NCBI GenBank assembly: GCA_017546445.1
Contig: JAFYWX010000001.1
Span: 1 to 49,644, forward strand
Direction: 5' to 3'
Length of the DNA: 49,644 nt
Source: Akkermansia sp.
GTDB taxonomy: Bacteria; Verrucomicrobiota; Verrucomicrobiia; Verrucomicrobiales; Akkermansiaceae
Positions 17,109 through 25,132 of the stretch are shown here, piece after piece. Numbering within the stretch: the first letter of the stretch is position 1; every line of letters begins with the position of its first letter. The notes beneath the pieces are model-generated. The model made no database searches, was not told where the DNA came from, and was given only the letters and a program-made list of their open reading frames with translations. A program made the position numbers and the translations under genes.

Positions 17109-19545
17109 TCATCTCTGTCACGCCGATGCGGTCGAGCAGATTCAGCTGCTGCATGAGTTTTTCCGGTTTCAGACGGCCCTGTAGCAGTGCGCGGTAGCTT
17201 GTGATGAGCTCTGTGGTCTTCTCGGCGGATTCATCCAGCAGTTCTATGCGGAATTTGTTCAGGCCGCAGCGGCAGAGCGACTCTGCATAGCGCGCGGCAG
17301 ATTGCGCCTGGCCGTTGAACATGGTGTTGCGGCAGCCTTCATCGCTGCGCAGGTAGTGCATGGCGTGGGTGCGGTCCATGATGCGCACCTTGTGGTGGTC
17401 GCAGGGCTGGCCGCAGTCCTTGAAGCTGTGCCCCTGGCTCAGGAAGGTGCAGAATACGCAATGCTCGGTGTGGAACATGGGAATATGCTGGTGCAGGGTG
17501 AGCTCCAGCTCCCCGCCGCAGCCGCTGGACAGTAAATCGGCCAGCTGGGTAGCGTTCAAATCATAGGAAACGGTGCTGTGCTGCATGCCGAATTGCTTCC
17601 ACAGGGCTACGCTTTCCGGGTTGGCCGTGTTCAGCGAGAAATCGCCCGCTACGGGAACTCCCTTCAGGCGGAACCAGTGAGCGGCCCCCAGGTTGCGCAC
17701 CAGCACGCCATCTGGCCCGGCGGCGGTGATATACTTGAAATAGCCCGCCTCGTGCGGTTTCATGATGCGCATGGTGGCTATCCAGATTTCAATATCAGGG
17801 TGTTTAGATTTGATATCTTTAGACACCTCTTCGTATTGGCGGATGTTCTTGAAATCCAGGTAGATGCGTTCAATTCCAGCAGCGGCTGCAGCGTAAGCCT
17901 GCTCTGCCTCGCGGCACAGGACGGAAAGGCGGTATCCGCGGGCGGCGCGGAGGGGCGGGAAGGGGGTGCTCCACCCTTGCCAGGTGACGGCCTGGCGGCA
18001 GGCTGAATGGTCTTGCGGAAGCTGCTCCACCAGCTCACGACGCATTTTGTTAAGAATTGATACGGGAAGAATTAAACCTTCTTCCAAGGTGTAAGTACAC
18101 TTACCTAAGGAGAATCCGGTGCCGCCCAGGCGGGAGAACTGCGCTTCGATGCTTTCCGGGGTGAGCGGGCGTTTCTCTGCAGGCTCCAGCGGCTGACCAC
18201 TGCCCACGGTGATGCCGCGGCATGTGGCGGTGAGCTGGGAGCCGATGCGGCCGTCAAAATGGATATCGAGAGACTGGCCGGGGGTAGAGGCAGCCTTGCG
18301 CTCGAAGTTGCACCAGGAGTTGTGCAGGTATTTATCCAGGGCGGGGTCAGCGGTTTTCCAGAGCAGCTGGCCGGGGCGGACAAAGCGCCAGTCGATGCGG
18401 CTGGCTTTGCCATGGAAGAAGAGGCGGGTGCCCTGAATGCGCCAGATGCGGCCGCCTTGTTCCTCATTGCGGTCCTGCCCGGCATCAATCACAAAGCCAT
18501 CACCCGGGGAAATGGGCATGGCGGGCAGGGAATCGAGCTCAACCCAGCCCTCACCACTGCGGACAATGCGGCCCGCAAGGGCGCCGCGTTTCTTGCCGAA
18601 GCGTCCGTGTGTGAGCAGGGGATGGTCTGTGCCATCGAGCCAGCCGGTGGAAAAACCGCGGGAAAAAGCCATCTGCATGGCGTACAGGTCTCGGGAGCGG
18701 CGTTCTGCCTTCATCGGCACACCGGCCAGGGCTGCATCTATGGCGTGGCGGTAGGCGCGGGTGGTGGCGGCCACGTATTCCGGGCTTTTGAGTCGGCCTT
18801 CAATTTTGAAGCTGTGCACCCCGGCGGCAATCATCTGCGGCACGCGGTCCAGTGCGCATAAATCCTGTGGAGAGAAGATGTAGCGGCGCTCGCCGAGGTC
18901 GCGGAGGCGGCCATCCACCTCCAGTTTGTAAGGCATGCGGCAGGCCTGGGCGCATTCGCCGCGGTTGGCGCTGCGCTGGCCCAGCGTTTCGCTGGTGAGG
19001 CACTGGCCGGAGTAAGCCACGCAGAGTGCGCCGTGGCAGAATACCTCGATGGGTTTGGTGGTGGCCTTGGCGCAGGCTTCAATTTCGCGCAGAGACAACT
19101 CGCGAGAGAGTACAATCTGCTGCGGGTCAAAGAGTTCATCTACCAGACGCACAGCCTCCGGGCTGCTTACAGTCATCTGGGTGGAGATGTGGAGCTCCAG
19201 ACTCCAGCGGCCTGCCTTGCGGTGCTGGGAAATGAGGGCTGCCAGCCCCATGTCCTGCACGATGACGCCATCTACCCCTGCGGTATCAAGGGCGTCCAGA
19301 TATGCCACGGCCTGCTCGAATTCTGCCGGGAAGATAAGCACGTTCATGGTGACGTAACCACGCACGCCATGACTATGCAGAAAGGGGATGAGGGCGTTTA
19401 AATCCTCACGTGTGAAATTATCTGCCCGCATGCGGGCGTTGAACTGGTCCAGCCCGAAGTAGATGGCATCTGCCCCGTTGGCTACAGCAGCGCGGGCGCA
19501 ATCCCAGTTACCAGCGGGTGCAAGTACTTCAGGCTTACGGTTCAT
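17104..19545 (-). CDS. U32-type protein, RlhA-like 23S rRNA hydroxylation factor
   Basis: An 813-residue cytoplasmic protein of the family historically called peptidase U32. The N-terminal barrel starts with PEVLAPAGNWDCARAAVANG and carries the family signature EVFCHGALCVAYSGQC near 168-183, followed by RGECAQACR; these Cys residues suit an iron-sulfur site. Some members of this family (RlhA, TrhP) are now known to help hydroxylate rRNA or tRNA; RlhA-type members are long with an extra central domain, as here. Another Cys cluster (EHCVFCTF, DCGQPCDHH) lies near the C-terminus. It is third in an operon after the AsmA-like and IF-1-like genes, with an 18-base gap. A link to translation is supported by the IF-1-like neighbour. 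Confidence 0.88.
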   Translation of the reverse strand: MNRKPEVLAPAGNWDCARAAVANGADAIYFGLDQFNARMRADNFTREDLNALIPFLHSHGVRGYVTMNVLIFPAEFEQAVAYLDALDTAGVDGVIVQDMGLAALISQHRKAGRWSLELHISTQMTVSSPEAVRLVDELFDPQQIVLSRELSLREIEACAKATTKPIEVFCHGALCVAYSGQCLTSETLGQRSANRGECAQACRMPYKLEVDGRLRDLGERRYIFSPQDLCALDRVPQMIAAGVHSFKIEGRLKSPEYVAATTRAYRHAIDAALAGVPMKAERRSRDLYAMQMAFSRGFSTGWLDGTDHPLLTHGRFGKKRGALAGRIVRSGEGWVELDSLPAMPISPGDGFVIDAGQDRNEEQGGRIWRIQGTRLFFHGKASRIDWRFVRPGQLLWKTADPALDKYLHNSWCNFERKAASTPGQSLDIHFDGRIGSQLTATCRGITVGSGQPLEPAEKRPLTPESIEAQFSRLGGTGFSLGKCTYTLEEGLILPVSILNKMRRELVEQLPQDHSACRQAVTWQGWSTPFPPLRAARGYRLSVLCREAEQAYAAAAAGIERIYLDFKNIRQYEEVSKDIKSKHPDIEIWIATMRIMKPHEAGYFKYITAAGPDGVLVRNLGAAHWFRLKGVPVAGDFSLNTANPESVALWKQFGMQHSTVSYDLNATQLADLLSSGCGGELELTLHQHIPMFHTEHCVFCTFLSQGHSFKDCGQPCDHHKVRIMDRTHAMHYLRSDEGCRNTMFNGQAQSAARYAESLCRCGLNKFRIELLDESAEKTTELITSYRALLQGRLKPEKLMQQLNLLDRIGVTEMK

Positions 19546-19563
19546 GAAAGAAAATCAATGAGT

Positions 19564-19788
19564 TCAGGCCATGCTGCGGATGCGGGCGCGTTCGAAATCT
19601 GCCGGGCAGATGGTGACGTTCACTTTATCACCGGGCTGAATGACCTCCAGCAGGTGGGCTTCCTTGCTCTGTACAAAGGCCACGGTTTCCTTGCCGTTGG
19701 GCAGGGTGGCGTGGTAAGCGGTGGGGGCAAAGCGTTCGCGTATGGTGCAGACGCAATCAACGTATTGGGACGGATACTGGCTGTTCAT
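19564..19788 (-). CDS. IF-1-like small OB-fold protein
   Basis: A 74-residue protein close in size and pattern to translation initiation factor IF-1 (about 72 residues), an S1-type OB fold. The matching segments are LPNGKETVAFV (as LENGHEVLAHI in IF-1), then IQPGDKVNVTICPADFERARI (as [21 protein letters not shown]), split by a diverged stretch where IF-1 has its SGKMRM motif. That loss suggests a paralogue rather than the housekeeping factor. I choose the ATG at 19788 because it comes one base after the stop codon of the AsmA-like gene and gives IF-1 length; an upstream ATG at 19833 would overlap that gene by 44 bases. It is co-transcribed with the U32 gene. Confidence 0.78.
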   Translation of the reverse strand: MNSQYPSQYVDCVCTIRERFAPTAYHATLPNGKETVAFVQSKEAHLLEVIQPGDKVNVTICPADFERARIRSMA

Positions 19789-19789
19789 A

Positions 19790-21391
19790 TCAGAAAAGGG
19801 ATTGGAGCAGTGAACCGGCAGCCTTGACGGCATTCTGAAGGGTGGAGTTTGATTCCGGCGTGGGCTCAGTGCTTTCGGAGGCGTCTTCGGCGGGTTTGTC
19901 GTCGCTCTTTTGCTGCAGCAGAATGTTGAGCAGCTCTGCAGCGGAGCCTTTTGGCAGGTTCTTGATGCTGTTCAGAATGCTGTTTCCGGCGAGCGTGGAA
20001 ATGCGGATGCTGAGGTCCTCCTTCGGCTGGTCAAGGGTACCGCTGAGATTCAGTTTTACCCAGAGGTAATCACTGCCATCCTCGTTGCTGGTGAATAATT
20101 TGTCTATTACATCCTCTTTCGGGAGGGGAAGTGCGAGGACGATGCTGCGGGGTAATCCAACGCTGAGCGTGCCTCCCAGGCTGCGGTCGGAACCGATGAG
20201 CACATGCCCCTGCACCAGCAGGGACCCATCGCGTGAACTCAGGTTGATTTTATCAATCAGCCAGGCATTTTTGATGGTGGCGGAATCGTAAGGGAACATT
20301 ACCTGGCAGTCTGCCTTTTCCAGTTCAATGCTGCGGTAGGGATAGGTGTTGCCGATGGGGAGCTGGGAGAGAAAGGGGAGCCCTTCCAATACGCCGTTCT
20401 GCACAGAGAATGCCCCTGTTCCGGTGACGGTGCTTGAGCCCCGGCCAGTCATGGTAAGCCTGCCATACATATCTCCGGAAATGCGTTTTTTCCAGTCCTC
20501 GTTCAGCAGGCGGTGCAGGTTCCCTTTATTGACCTGCATATCCAGGCCCCACTGGGCCTGTTTGATATCATAGCGGGCTTTAAGGCGCATTTCACCAGGG
20601 GTGAGCATGATGCGACATTCTGTTATATCCACAGAATCATCATGATATATCATGGTGGTGGTTTTTATGCTGCTGTCGCGCAGGAAGTGGAATGGGGTGT
20701 GCAGGCGTGCGTTTTCGGCATTGAGTTGCCAGGTGTTCCTGCCGAGGCGCGGGGCAGGGGATGCCGTCACGTTGGCTCCAAGGAGCTGGTAAAGGTTGCC
20801 GTTGTGCGTGATATTCAAATCTGTATCCTTGCATTCGAAGCTGTCAAGCTGGACCGCCTTAAGTGAGAAAAAGTTTTTGTCCCTGGCAGGCGTTTCGGCT
20901 TTCGGGGCGCTGCTCTTCTTTTTGCTGTTTTTCTCCGCTGATGTGGCGTTGCTGGGCTTGACTGTGTTTTTTTCTGCCCCGGTGGAAAGAACCAGGCTGG
21001 CTTCCTCCATGCTTAATTTGCTGAGGTGCAGACGGCGGCCAAGGAGCGCTGTGCGGTCAACTTCTGCGCTGATGCGGGATGCCCGGGCCTCCTGAATTTT
21101 GTTCACTCCACCCAGTGTTGCGCCTTGTACTGAAACTCGTTTTCCGTTGATGGAAAGATTGCTGTGGAGCTCGAAATCGGATGCGCGGAGGGCTTTGCGA
21201 GCACTGTCGGTCATGAAGCTCCGGAAGGCGTCTCCCTGCAGGTAGGCCATTAATTGGGAATAGCCGATAAAGAGTAGAATGATGAAACTTACCAGCACAA
21301 TGCTGCCTGTAATGCAAATGCGGCGGAGCCGGGCATTCATTGCCCCTCTGCTGTGCGCGGAAAATAATTTGCCTTTGCTGTGCCGTGCCAT
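19790..21391 (-). CDS. AsmA-like inner-membrane protein
   Basis: A 533-residue protein with one N-terminal membrane segment (about 26-43) and a large periplasmic region with beta-strand repeats typical of AsmA-like proteins (for example GRLTMTGRGSSTVTGTGAFS and SLLVQGHVLIGSDRSLGG). The family bridges inner and outer membranes or affects lipid and outer-membrane protein balance. A Lys/Ser-rich low-complexity linker lies at about 140-170 and the C-terminus is Glu/Ser-rich. A start at Met18 (21340) is also possible. It is first in the three-gene minus-strand operon and has a well-formed promoter directly upstream. Confidence 0.8.
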   Translation of the reverse strand: MARHSKGKLFSAHSRGAMNARLRRICITGSIVLVSFIILLFIGYSQLMAYLQGDAFRSFMTDSARKALRASDFELHSNLSINGKRVSVQGATLGGVNKIQEARASRISAEVDRTALLGRRLHLSKLSMEEASLVLSTGAEKNTVKPSNATSAEKNSKKKSSAPKAETPARDKNFFSLKAVQLDSFECKDTDLNITHNGNLYQLLGANVTASPAPRLGRNTWQLNAENARLHTPFHFLRDSSIKTTTMIYHDDSVDITECRIMLTPGEMRLKARYDIKQAQWGLDMQVNKGNLHRLLNEDWKKRISGDMYGRLTMTGRGSSTVTGTGAFSVQNGVLEGLPFLSQLPIGNTYPYRSIELEKADCQVMFPYDSATIKNAWLIDKINLSSRDGSLLVQGHVLIGSDRSLGGTLSVGLPRSIVLALPLPKEDVIDKLFTSNEDGSDYLWVKLNLSGTLDQPKEDLSIRISTLAGNSILNSIKNLPKGSAAELLNILLQQKSDDKPAEDASESTEPTPESNSTLQNAVKAAGSLLQSLF

Positions 21392-21402
21392 ATGTCGGCC
21401 TT

Positions 21403-21431
21403 TTTATATCAGGCAGTCCTCGGTTTTTCAA
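21403..21431 (-). promoter_or_regulatory. Promoter of the AsmA / IF-1-like / U32 operon
   Basis: Minus strand: TTGAAA, 17 bases, TATAAA. The -10 box ends 11 bases before the ATG at 21391, which favours this start over Met18 and predicts a leader of about 4 bases. Confidence 0.65.
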
Positions 21432-21501
21432 GTGTTTAATCATGATGCTGCAGAGAATCTCGCAATATAACGCAAAATATGCCTGTGCTTCAAAATTTTT
21501 G

Positions 21502-21530
21502 TTGACTATTCTGGCCAAATTTGCTTGAAT
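21502..21530 (+). promoter_or_regulatory. Promoter candidate for the 60-residue lipoprotein
   Basis: TTGACT, 17 bases, TTGAAT. It would give a leader of about 25 bases before the ATG at 21562. Confidence 0.4.
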
Positions 21531-21561
21531 ACTCATCGGAATCAGTTAACCATTTTCATAT

Positions 21562-21744
21562 ATGAAACTCACCACTCTCATCGTTTCCGTTGCCTGCGCC
21601 GTTGCACTCAGCTCCTGCTGCTGCCAGACCCAGCCCATGCCCAAGCTTCGTGCCATGCCCAAGAATCTCGTTCCCGAGGATCAGCCTGTGCAGACCGATA
21701 TTGCAGTGCAGCCGGTGAAGGTGCTTGGCTCTTCCTGCAAGTAA
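21562..21744 (+). CDS. Small lipoprotein, 60 residues
   Basis: A short lipoprotein with signal peptide and lipobox ALSSC (Cys19), followed by two more Cys. The mature part has only about 42 residues and is Pro/Val/Gln-rich without recognisable motifs. It is clearly a gene: it has its own promoter-like element, a normal lipoprotein signal and a strong terminator right after it. Possible roles include an entericidin-like or structural envelope lipoprotein, but there is no evidence for either. Confidence 0.75.
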   Translation: MKLTTLIVSVACAVALSSCCCQTQPMPKLRAMPKNLVPEDQPVQTDIAVQPVKVLGSSCK

Positions 21745-21766
21745 AGATTTTTTCCATTTTTTTCAG

Positions 21767-21799
21767 AACCGCCGGAGACATGCCTCCGGCGGTTTTTTT
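21767..21799 (+). terminator. Intrinsic terminator after the small lipoprotein gene
   Basis: An 11-bp stem (21767-21777 with 21784-21794), a 6-base loop and a run of T. Confidence 0.9.
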
Positions 21800-21856
21800 G
21801 GGGGTGCGATATGTGAGGCGCCTACGAGTTTTGTTCGAAATTCCTGAAGACTCTTC

Positions 21857-21885
21857 TTGTGAACGGCGGGAGGATATGCTAGACT
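21857..21885 (+). promoter_or_regulatory. Promoter candidate for the alkaline phosphatase gene
   Basis: TTGTGA, 17 bases, TAGACT. Seven bases separate the -10 box from the ATG at 21893, so the mRNA is predicted to be leaderless. No clear Pho box is seen. Confidence 0.5.
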
Positions 21886-21892
21886 CTCTGCC

Positions 21893-22939
21893 ATGAATAA
21901 GACTCTGATTCTGACAGCTCTGCTGTGCCTTGGTTCTCTTGTGGGGGCTTCTCAGCCCGATAATAGTATAAACGCGCGCGCACACGCGCGAGCCGCCAGA
22001 CAGAAGGTGGCCCGCAATGTGGTGCTGATGATTGGTGATGGTATGGGGTCTGAACATGTGTGGGCCGCCTGGCTTTATAATGGCTCCAGACTCAATATCA
22101 CCACGCTTCCCGTGACTGGTTTTTCGATTACTTCCTCTGCCTCTCACGGCGTCACTGATTCTGCGGCTGGTGGTACAGCCATTGCCTGTGGTTGCAAGGC
22201 TATTAACGGCCAGCTCGGTCTGGATGCTGAGGGCCGCGCCGTGGAATCTCTTGCTGCACGTATGCGTAAGGCTGGTAAAGCAACGGGTATTGTGGTGACT
22301 AAATCTGTTACAGATGCTACGCCTGCAGCGTTTTATGCACATGTAAAGAGCCGTAAAGACACCCCGGCGATTGCAGCTGCCCTGGTGGATGCCGGGTTTG
22401 ATGTGGTGGCCGGTGGTGGCGCAGATGATTTTACGGAGGAACAGCGAGCTGAACTGGAGAAGAAGACCCGTATGCTGGAACTGGCAGCACCCGGGGAGTG
22501 TGAGGCTCCGGATAAGCGCGGGGACTGGATGCCCCGGCAGGTGGAAAAGGCGCTCCGCGTGCTGGAGACAGACAAGGATGGCTTTTTCCTGATGGTGGAG
22601 GGCTCTAAAATTGATATGGAGGCTCACTCCAAGGACCTGAAGGGAGTGATTCAGGAAACGCTGGATTTTGACCAGGCGGTGGGGGTGGTGCTGGAATGGA
22701 TGAAGAAGCATCCGGACACACTGCTGGTGGTGACGGCAGATCACCAGACCGGTGGCCTGAGCATCACCAACGCTAACCGCGAAACCGGTATGGTAACAGG
22801 GAAATTCTCTACCTACAGGCACAGTGGCGTGGCGGTCCCGGTATATGCTGCTGGTGTGGGGGCTGAGCGTTTTACGGGGGTGCGGGAAAATACCGACCTT
22901 GCTCCGAAAATTTACCAGGCGGCTGGGATGAAGCCGTGA
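21893..22939 (+). CDS. Secreted alkaline phosphatase (PhoA family)
   Basis: A 348-residue periplasmic metal-dependent phosphomonoesterase. The signal peptide covers about 1-20. Family motifs are MIGDGMG with metal ligand Asp49, the nucleophile segment GVTDSAAGGTA with Ser90, FFLMVEGSKIDMEAH with the Glu and Asp/His ligands, and TADHQTGG near the C-terminus. It is shorter than E. coli PhoA (471) and looks like the compact bacterial type. It would release phosphate from organic esters. It is monocistronic and lies upstream of the ExbB operon. A short alternating CG/CA tract at about 21971-21990 lies inside the coding region near the signal peptide. Confidence 0.93.
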   Translation: MNKTLILTALLCLGSLVGASQPDNSINARAHARAARQKVARNVVLMIGDGMGSEHVWAAWLYNGSRLNITTLPVTGFSITSSASHGVTDSAAGGTAIACGCKAINGQLGLDAEGRAVESLAARMRKAGKATGIVVTKSVTDATPAAFYAHVKSRKDTPAIAAALVDAGFDVVAGGGADDFTEEQRAELEKKTRMLELAAPGECEAPDKRGDWMPRQVEKALRVLETDKDGFFLMVEGSKIDMEAHSKDLKGVIQETLDFDQAVGVVLEWMKKHPDTLLVVTADHQTGGLSITNANRETGMVTGKFSTYRHSGVAVPVYAAGVGAERFTGVRENTDLAPKIYQAAGMKP

Positions 22940-22998
22940 ACTTACGCTGAAACTGGCCATTTTTTTCACGAAAAAAGAGGAAATTCTGCAATTCTTTC

Positions 22999-23027
22999 TT
23001 GCTATGTGGAGAGAATATGCTTAAATA
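22999..23027 (+). promoter_or_regulatory. Promoter candidate for the exbB operon
   Basis: TTGCTA, 17 bases, TAAATA, with a leader of about 20 bases to the ATG at 23055. Confidence 0.5.
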
Positions 23028-23054
23028 GAGGCGTCAATTCTGCATAATTTAACT

Positions 23055-23918
23055 ATGAAATCCATGATTACTCGTATCAGTGTCCGTGCGCTGTCTCTCC
23101 TGACTGCTGCAATGATTACCCTTCCCGGTATGGTATTTGCCCAGGAGGAGGCTGAGGCTGCTGCCAAGCAGACCAACATGCTTCAGAAGTGGGTGATTGA
23201 CGGTGGCTGGACCATGATTCCCCTTGTGGTTCTGTTCTTCATCACCATCATGCTAGTGGTATACTGCGCCATGCAGCTGAACAAGAAGCACTTTGCACCT
23301 GCCGCTCTTCGCGATGAGCTTGTTGCCCTCATGGGCGAGTGCCGTGTGCAGTCCGCCATCAAGCTTGCCACGGAAAGCCCCACGTACCTGGGCCGCCTGG
23401 TTGCTTATGCTCTGCCGAACGTGGACGCTAACCGCCCCGAAGACCTGGGCAAGGACGCTGTGTCTGACGCTGTGGCCGATTTCACCGCCAACGAACGCCC
23501 CGCTTTGATGCGTTTTGTTGACCTTGTGGCTCTTTCCGGTTCCACCGCTCCGACCATCGGTCTGTTCGGTACGATTCAGGGTATGGTGGAAGCCTTCGCC
23601 GTGCTGGCTGAAACCGGTCAGGCTGACCCGACCACGCTTGCAGGCTCCATCTCCGTGGCACTTCTTACCACCTTCTGGGGTCTGATTATCTCCCTTATTG
23701 CTCTGCCCACCTTCTACTTCCAGAAGAAGATTGCCCAGGCCCGCGAGGCTGAGTGCATCAACGCTGTTGAGGACATGATGAATGCCGCCATCAACACGCT
23801 GAATGGTGAGGCTATGCTTGCCCGTATCCCCGAAGGCTTCGGTGGCGATGATGATGAAGACGCCGAGGAAGAGGAGGAGTACGAAGAGGAAGAGGAGGAA
23901 GAAGAGGAGGAGGCCTGA
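23055..23918 (+). CDS. ExbB/TolQ/MotA-family proton channel with acidic tail
   Basis: A 287-residue inner-membrane protein that with ExbD forms a proton channel and converts proton motive force into mechanical work. An N-terminal signal-like segment (1-29) comes before a first membrane helix at about 55-74. The conserved core is seen in VALSGSTAPTIGLFGTIQGM, with the following ATTFWGL-type helix (LLTTFWGLIISLIALPTFYF). The last 25 residues are almost all Glu and Asp, which ExbB normally lacks. It is first of a five-gene unit with two exbD genes and two envelope protein genes. It could serve a Ton/Tol-type role; the TPR partner argues for a specialised system. Confidence 0.9.
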   Translation: MKSMITRISVRALSLLTAAMITLPGMVFAQEEAEAAAKQTNMLQKWVIDGGWTMIPLVVLFFITIMLVVYCAMQLNKKHFAPAALRDELVALMGECRVQSAIKLATESPTYLGRLVAYALPNVDANRPEDLGKDAVSDAVADFTANERPALMRFVDLVALSGSTAPTIGLFGTIQGMVEAFAVLAETGQADPTTLAGSISVALLTTFWGLIISLIALPTFYFQKKIAQAREAECINAVEDMMNAAINTLNGEAMLARIPEGFGGDDDEDAEEEEEYEEEEEEEEEEA

Positions 23919-23936
23919 TTCCTCCCGATTTCCGGG

Positions 23937-23970
23937 CCGGCCCTGATGCCCGCGAGTAGCACAGGGCCGG
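23937..23970 (+). other. Intercistronic hairpin between exbB and exbD
   Basis: A 9-bp perfect GC stem (23937-23945 with 23962-23970) around a 16-base loop, with no T-run. Likely an mRNA processing or stability element rather than a terminator. Confidence 0.5.
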
Positions 23971-23995
23971 TGTAACAAAAACCCCGTCTATTTAT

Positions 23996-24514
23996 ATGGC
24001 AAAGAAAAGACGAGAGCAAGAGGAGACGAAGGCTGAGCTGAACATGTCGTCCATGATGGATGCCTGCTTCCTGCTGATTATTTTCTTCGTGGTGAATGCC
24101 TCTCAGATTACGGTGGCCAAGGACCCCTGCGTGAAGATGCCCAATGCGGTGACCTGCTCAGAAATGAAGGACGCCAACGGCTGCGTGGTGGTGAATGTAT
24201 TCCCCGATGCTGAGAAGATGGATGCCCGCACCGCCAGCAAGTTTGGCGAGATGTATCGCCCCGGCGTGGTGTGGAGTGTATCTGACGGTGCCAAGACTAT
24301 CGGCTACAGCGCGGAGCAGACCCAGGACCTGACCGATTTCATCACCAAGCAGGTGGAGATGTGGAAGGCCAAGAACCTGGATCCTGCCCAGATTCGACTG
24401 TATGTGCGTGGCGACAAGGATGCTCCGTGGGAGCGCTCTGCCACAGCCATTCGTTGCGCTGCAGCTGCAGGCTTGAGCAATATTGTGTTTGGCACGCTGC
24501 CTGCCAAGGGTTAA
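23996..24514 (+). CDS. ExbD/TolR-family protein 1
   Basis: A 172-residue inner-membrane protein with a short charged N-terminus, a single membrane helix that contains the proton-carrying Asp in NMSSMMDACFLLIIFFVV (about 16-33) and a periplasmic domain. The Asp position is the conserved one for ExbD/TolR. The periplasmic part includes a Cys pair in KMPNAVTCSEMKDANGC. It follows exbB and precedes a second exbD by 24 bases. Two different ExbD copies suggest a heteromeric stator or a tandem set that contacts different partners. Confidence 0.9.
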   Translation: MAKKRREQEETKAELNMSSMMDACFLLIIFFVVNASQITVAKDPCVKMPNAVTCSEMKDANGCVVVNVFPDAEKMDARTASKFGEMYRPGVVWSVSDGAKTIGYSAEQTQDLTDFITKQVEMWKAKNLDPAQIRLYVRGDKDAPWERSATAIRCAAAAGLSNIVFGTLPAKG

Positions 24515-24538
24515 TTAACGAAGAAAGGTTTAGTAAAT

Positions 24539-25030
24539 ATGGCAAGACGCAAACAACGCGCGGTGGAGGAAGAGGGAGATCCTGAGATGAACATGTCGTC
24601 CATGATGGACGCCTGCTTCCTGCTCCTGATTTACTTCATTGTGGCTACCTCTCTGGTGAGTGAGAAGCGCCTGAGCGTTTCTCTTCCAGGCTCCAGCTCT
24701 GGCAGCGGCACGCCGCCGCCCCTGGAACCCGGTCGAATCAAGGTGGAGGCCAGCGGTGCTATCTACTGGAATGGCGAAATGCCCATGGGCGGCGCCATGA
24801 ACCCGACCCTGGATCCGCGCACTCCTGAATACCGCGAGGAGCGTGAGCTGCGCGAGCTGGTGGAAGCTCTCAAGAACCTGGCAGAAGCAGCCAAGGCTGC
24901 TGATACCAACCCCATCGTGATGGTGGAGGGTGCTGCCGCCACGCCGCATCAGCGAATCGTGGACGTGATGGCCGCTCTTTCCGAAGCCGGTATCAACACC
25001 GTGGGCCTGAATACCGCTGCCCAGGAGTAA
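24539..25030 (+). CDS. ExbD/TolR-family protein 2
   Basis: A 163-residue paralogue of the preceding protein. It has a charged N-terminus, a single membrane helix with the conserved Asp (NMSSMMDACFLLLIYFIV, about 18-35) and a periplasmic region with a Gly/Ser/Pro-rich segment just outside the membrane. The membrane segments of the two paralogues are nearly the same, while the periplasmic domains differ strongly. That pattern fits a shared proton-conducting role with different partners. It lies in the middle of the exbB operon. Confidence 0.9.
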   Translation: MARRKQRAVEEEGDPEMNMSSMMDACFLLLIYFIVATSLVSEKRLSVSLPGSSSGSGTPPPLEPGRIKVEASGAIYWNGEMPMGGAMNPTLDPRTPEYREERELRELVEALKNLAEAAKAADTNPIVMVEGAAATPHQRIVDVMAALSEAGINTVGLNTAAQE

Positions 25031-25049
25031 CCCCTTAACCGGGCTCAGG

Positions 25050-25087
25050 AGGGGAGCGTGTCGGACTCTGATTCCGCGTGCTCCCCT
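25050..25087 (+). other. Hairpin between exbD and the TPR gene
   Basis: An 8-bp stem (25050-25057 with 25080-25087) with partly pairing inner bases, then TTCTTTG. It may act as a weak attenuator that lowers expression of the two downstream genes. Confidence 0.45.
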
Positions 25088-25132
25088 TCTTTGTCCCTGA
25101 CCTCTTAGAATTTTTTAACAACGAATAAATTT

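Noticed and set aside
21971..21990. Alternating CG/CA tract with possible Z-DNA form
   Set aside because: It is short, lies inside the alkaline phosphatase coding region and fits the Ala/Arg/His codons there. I see no reason to assign it a function.
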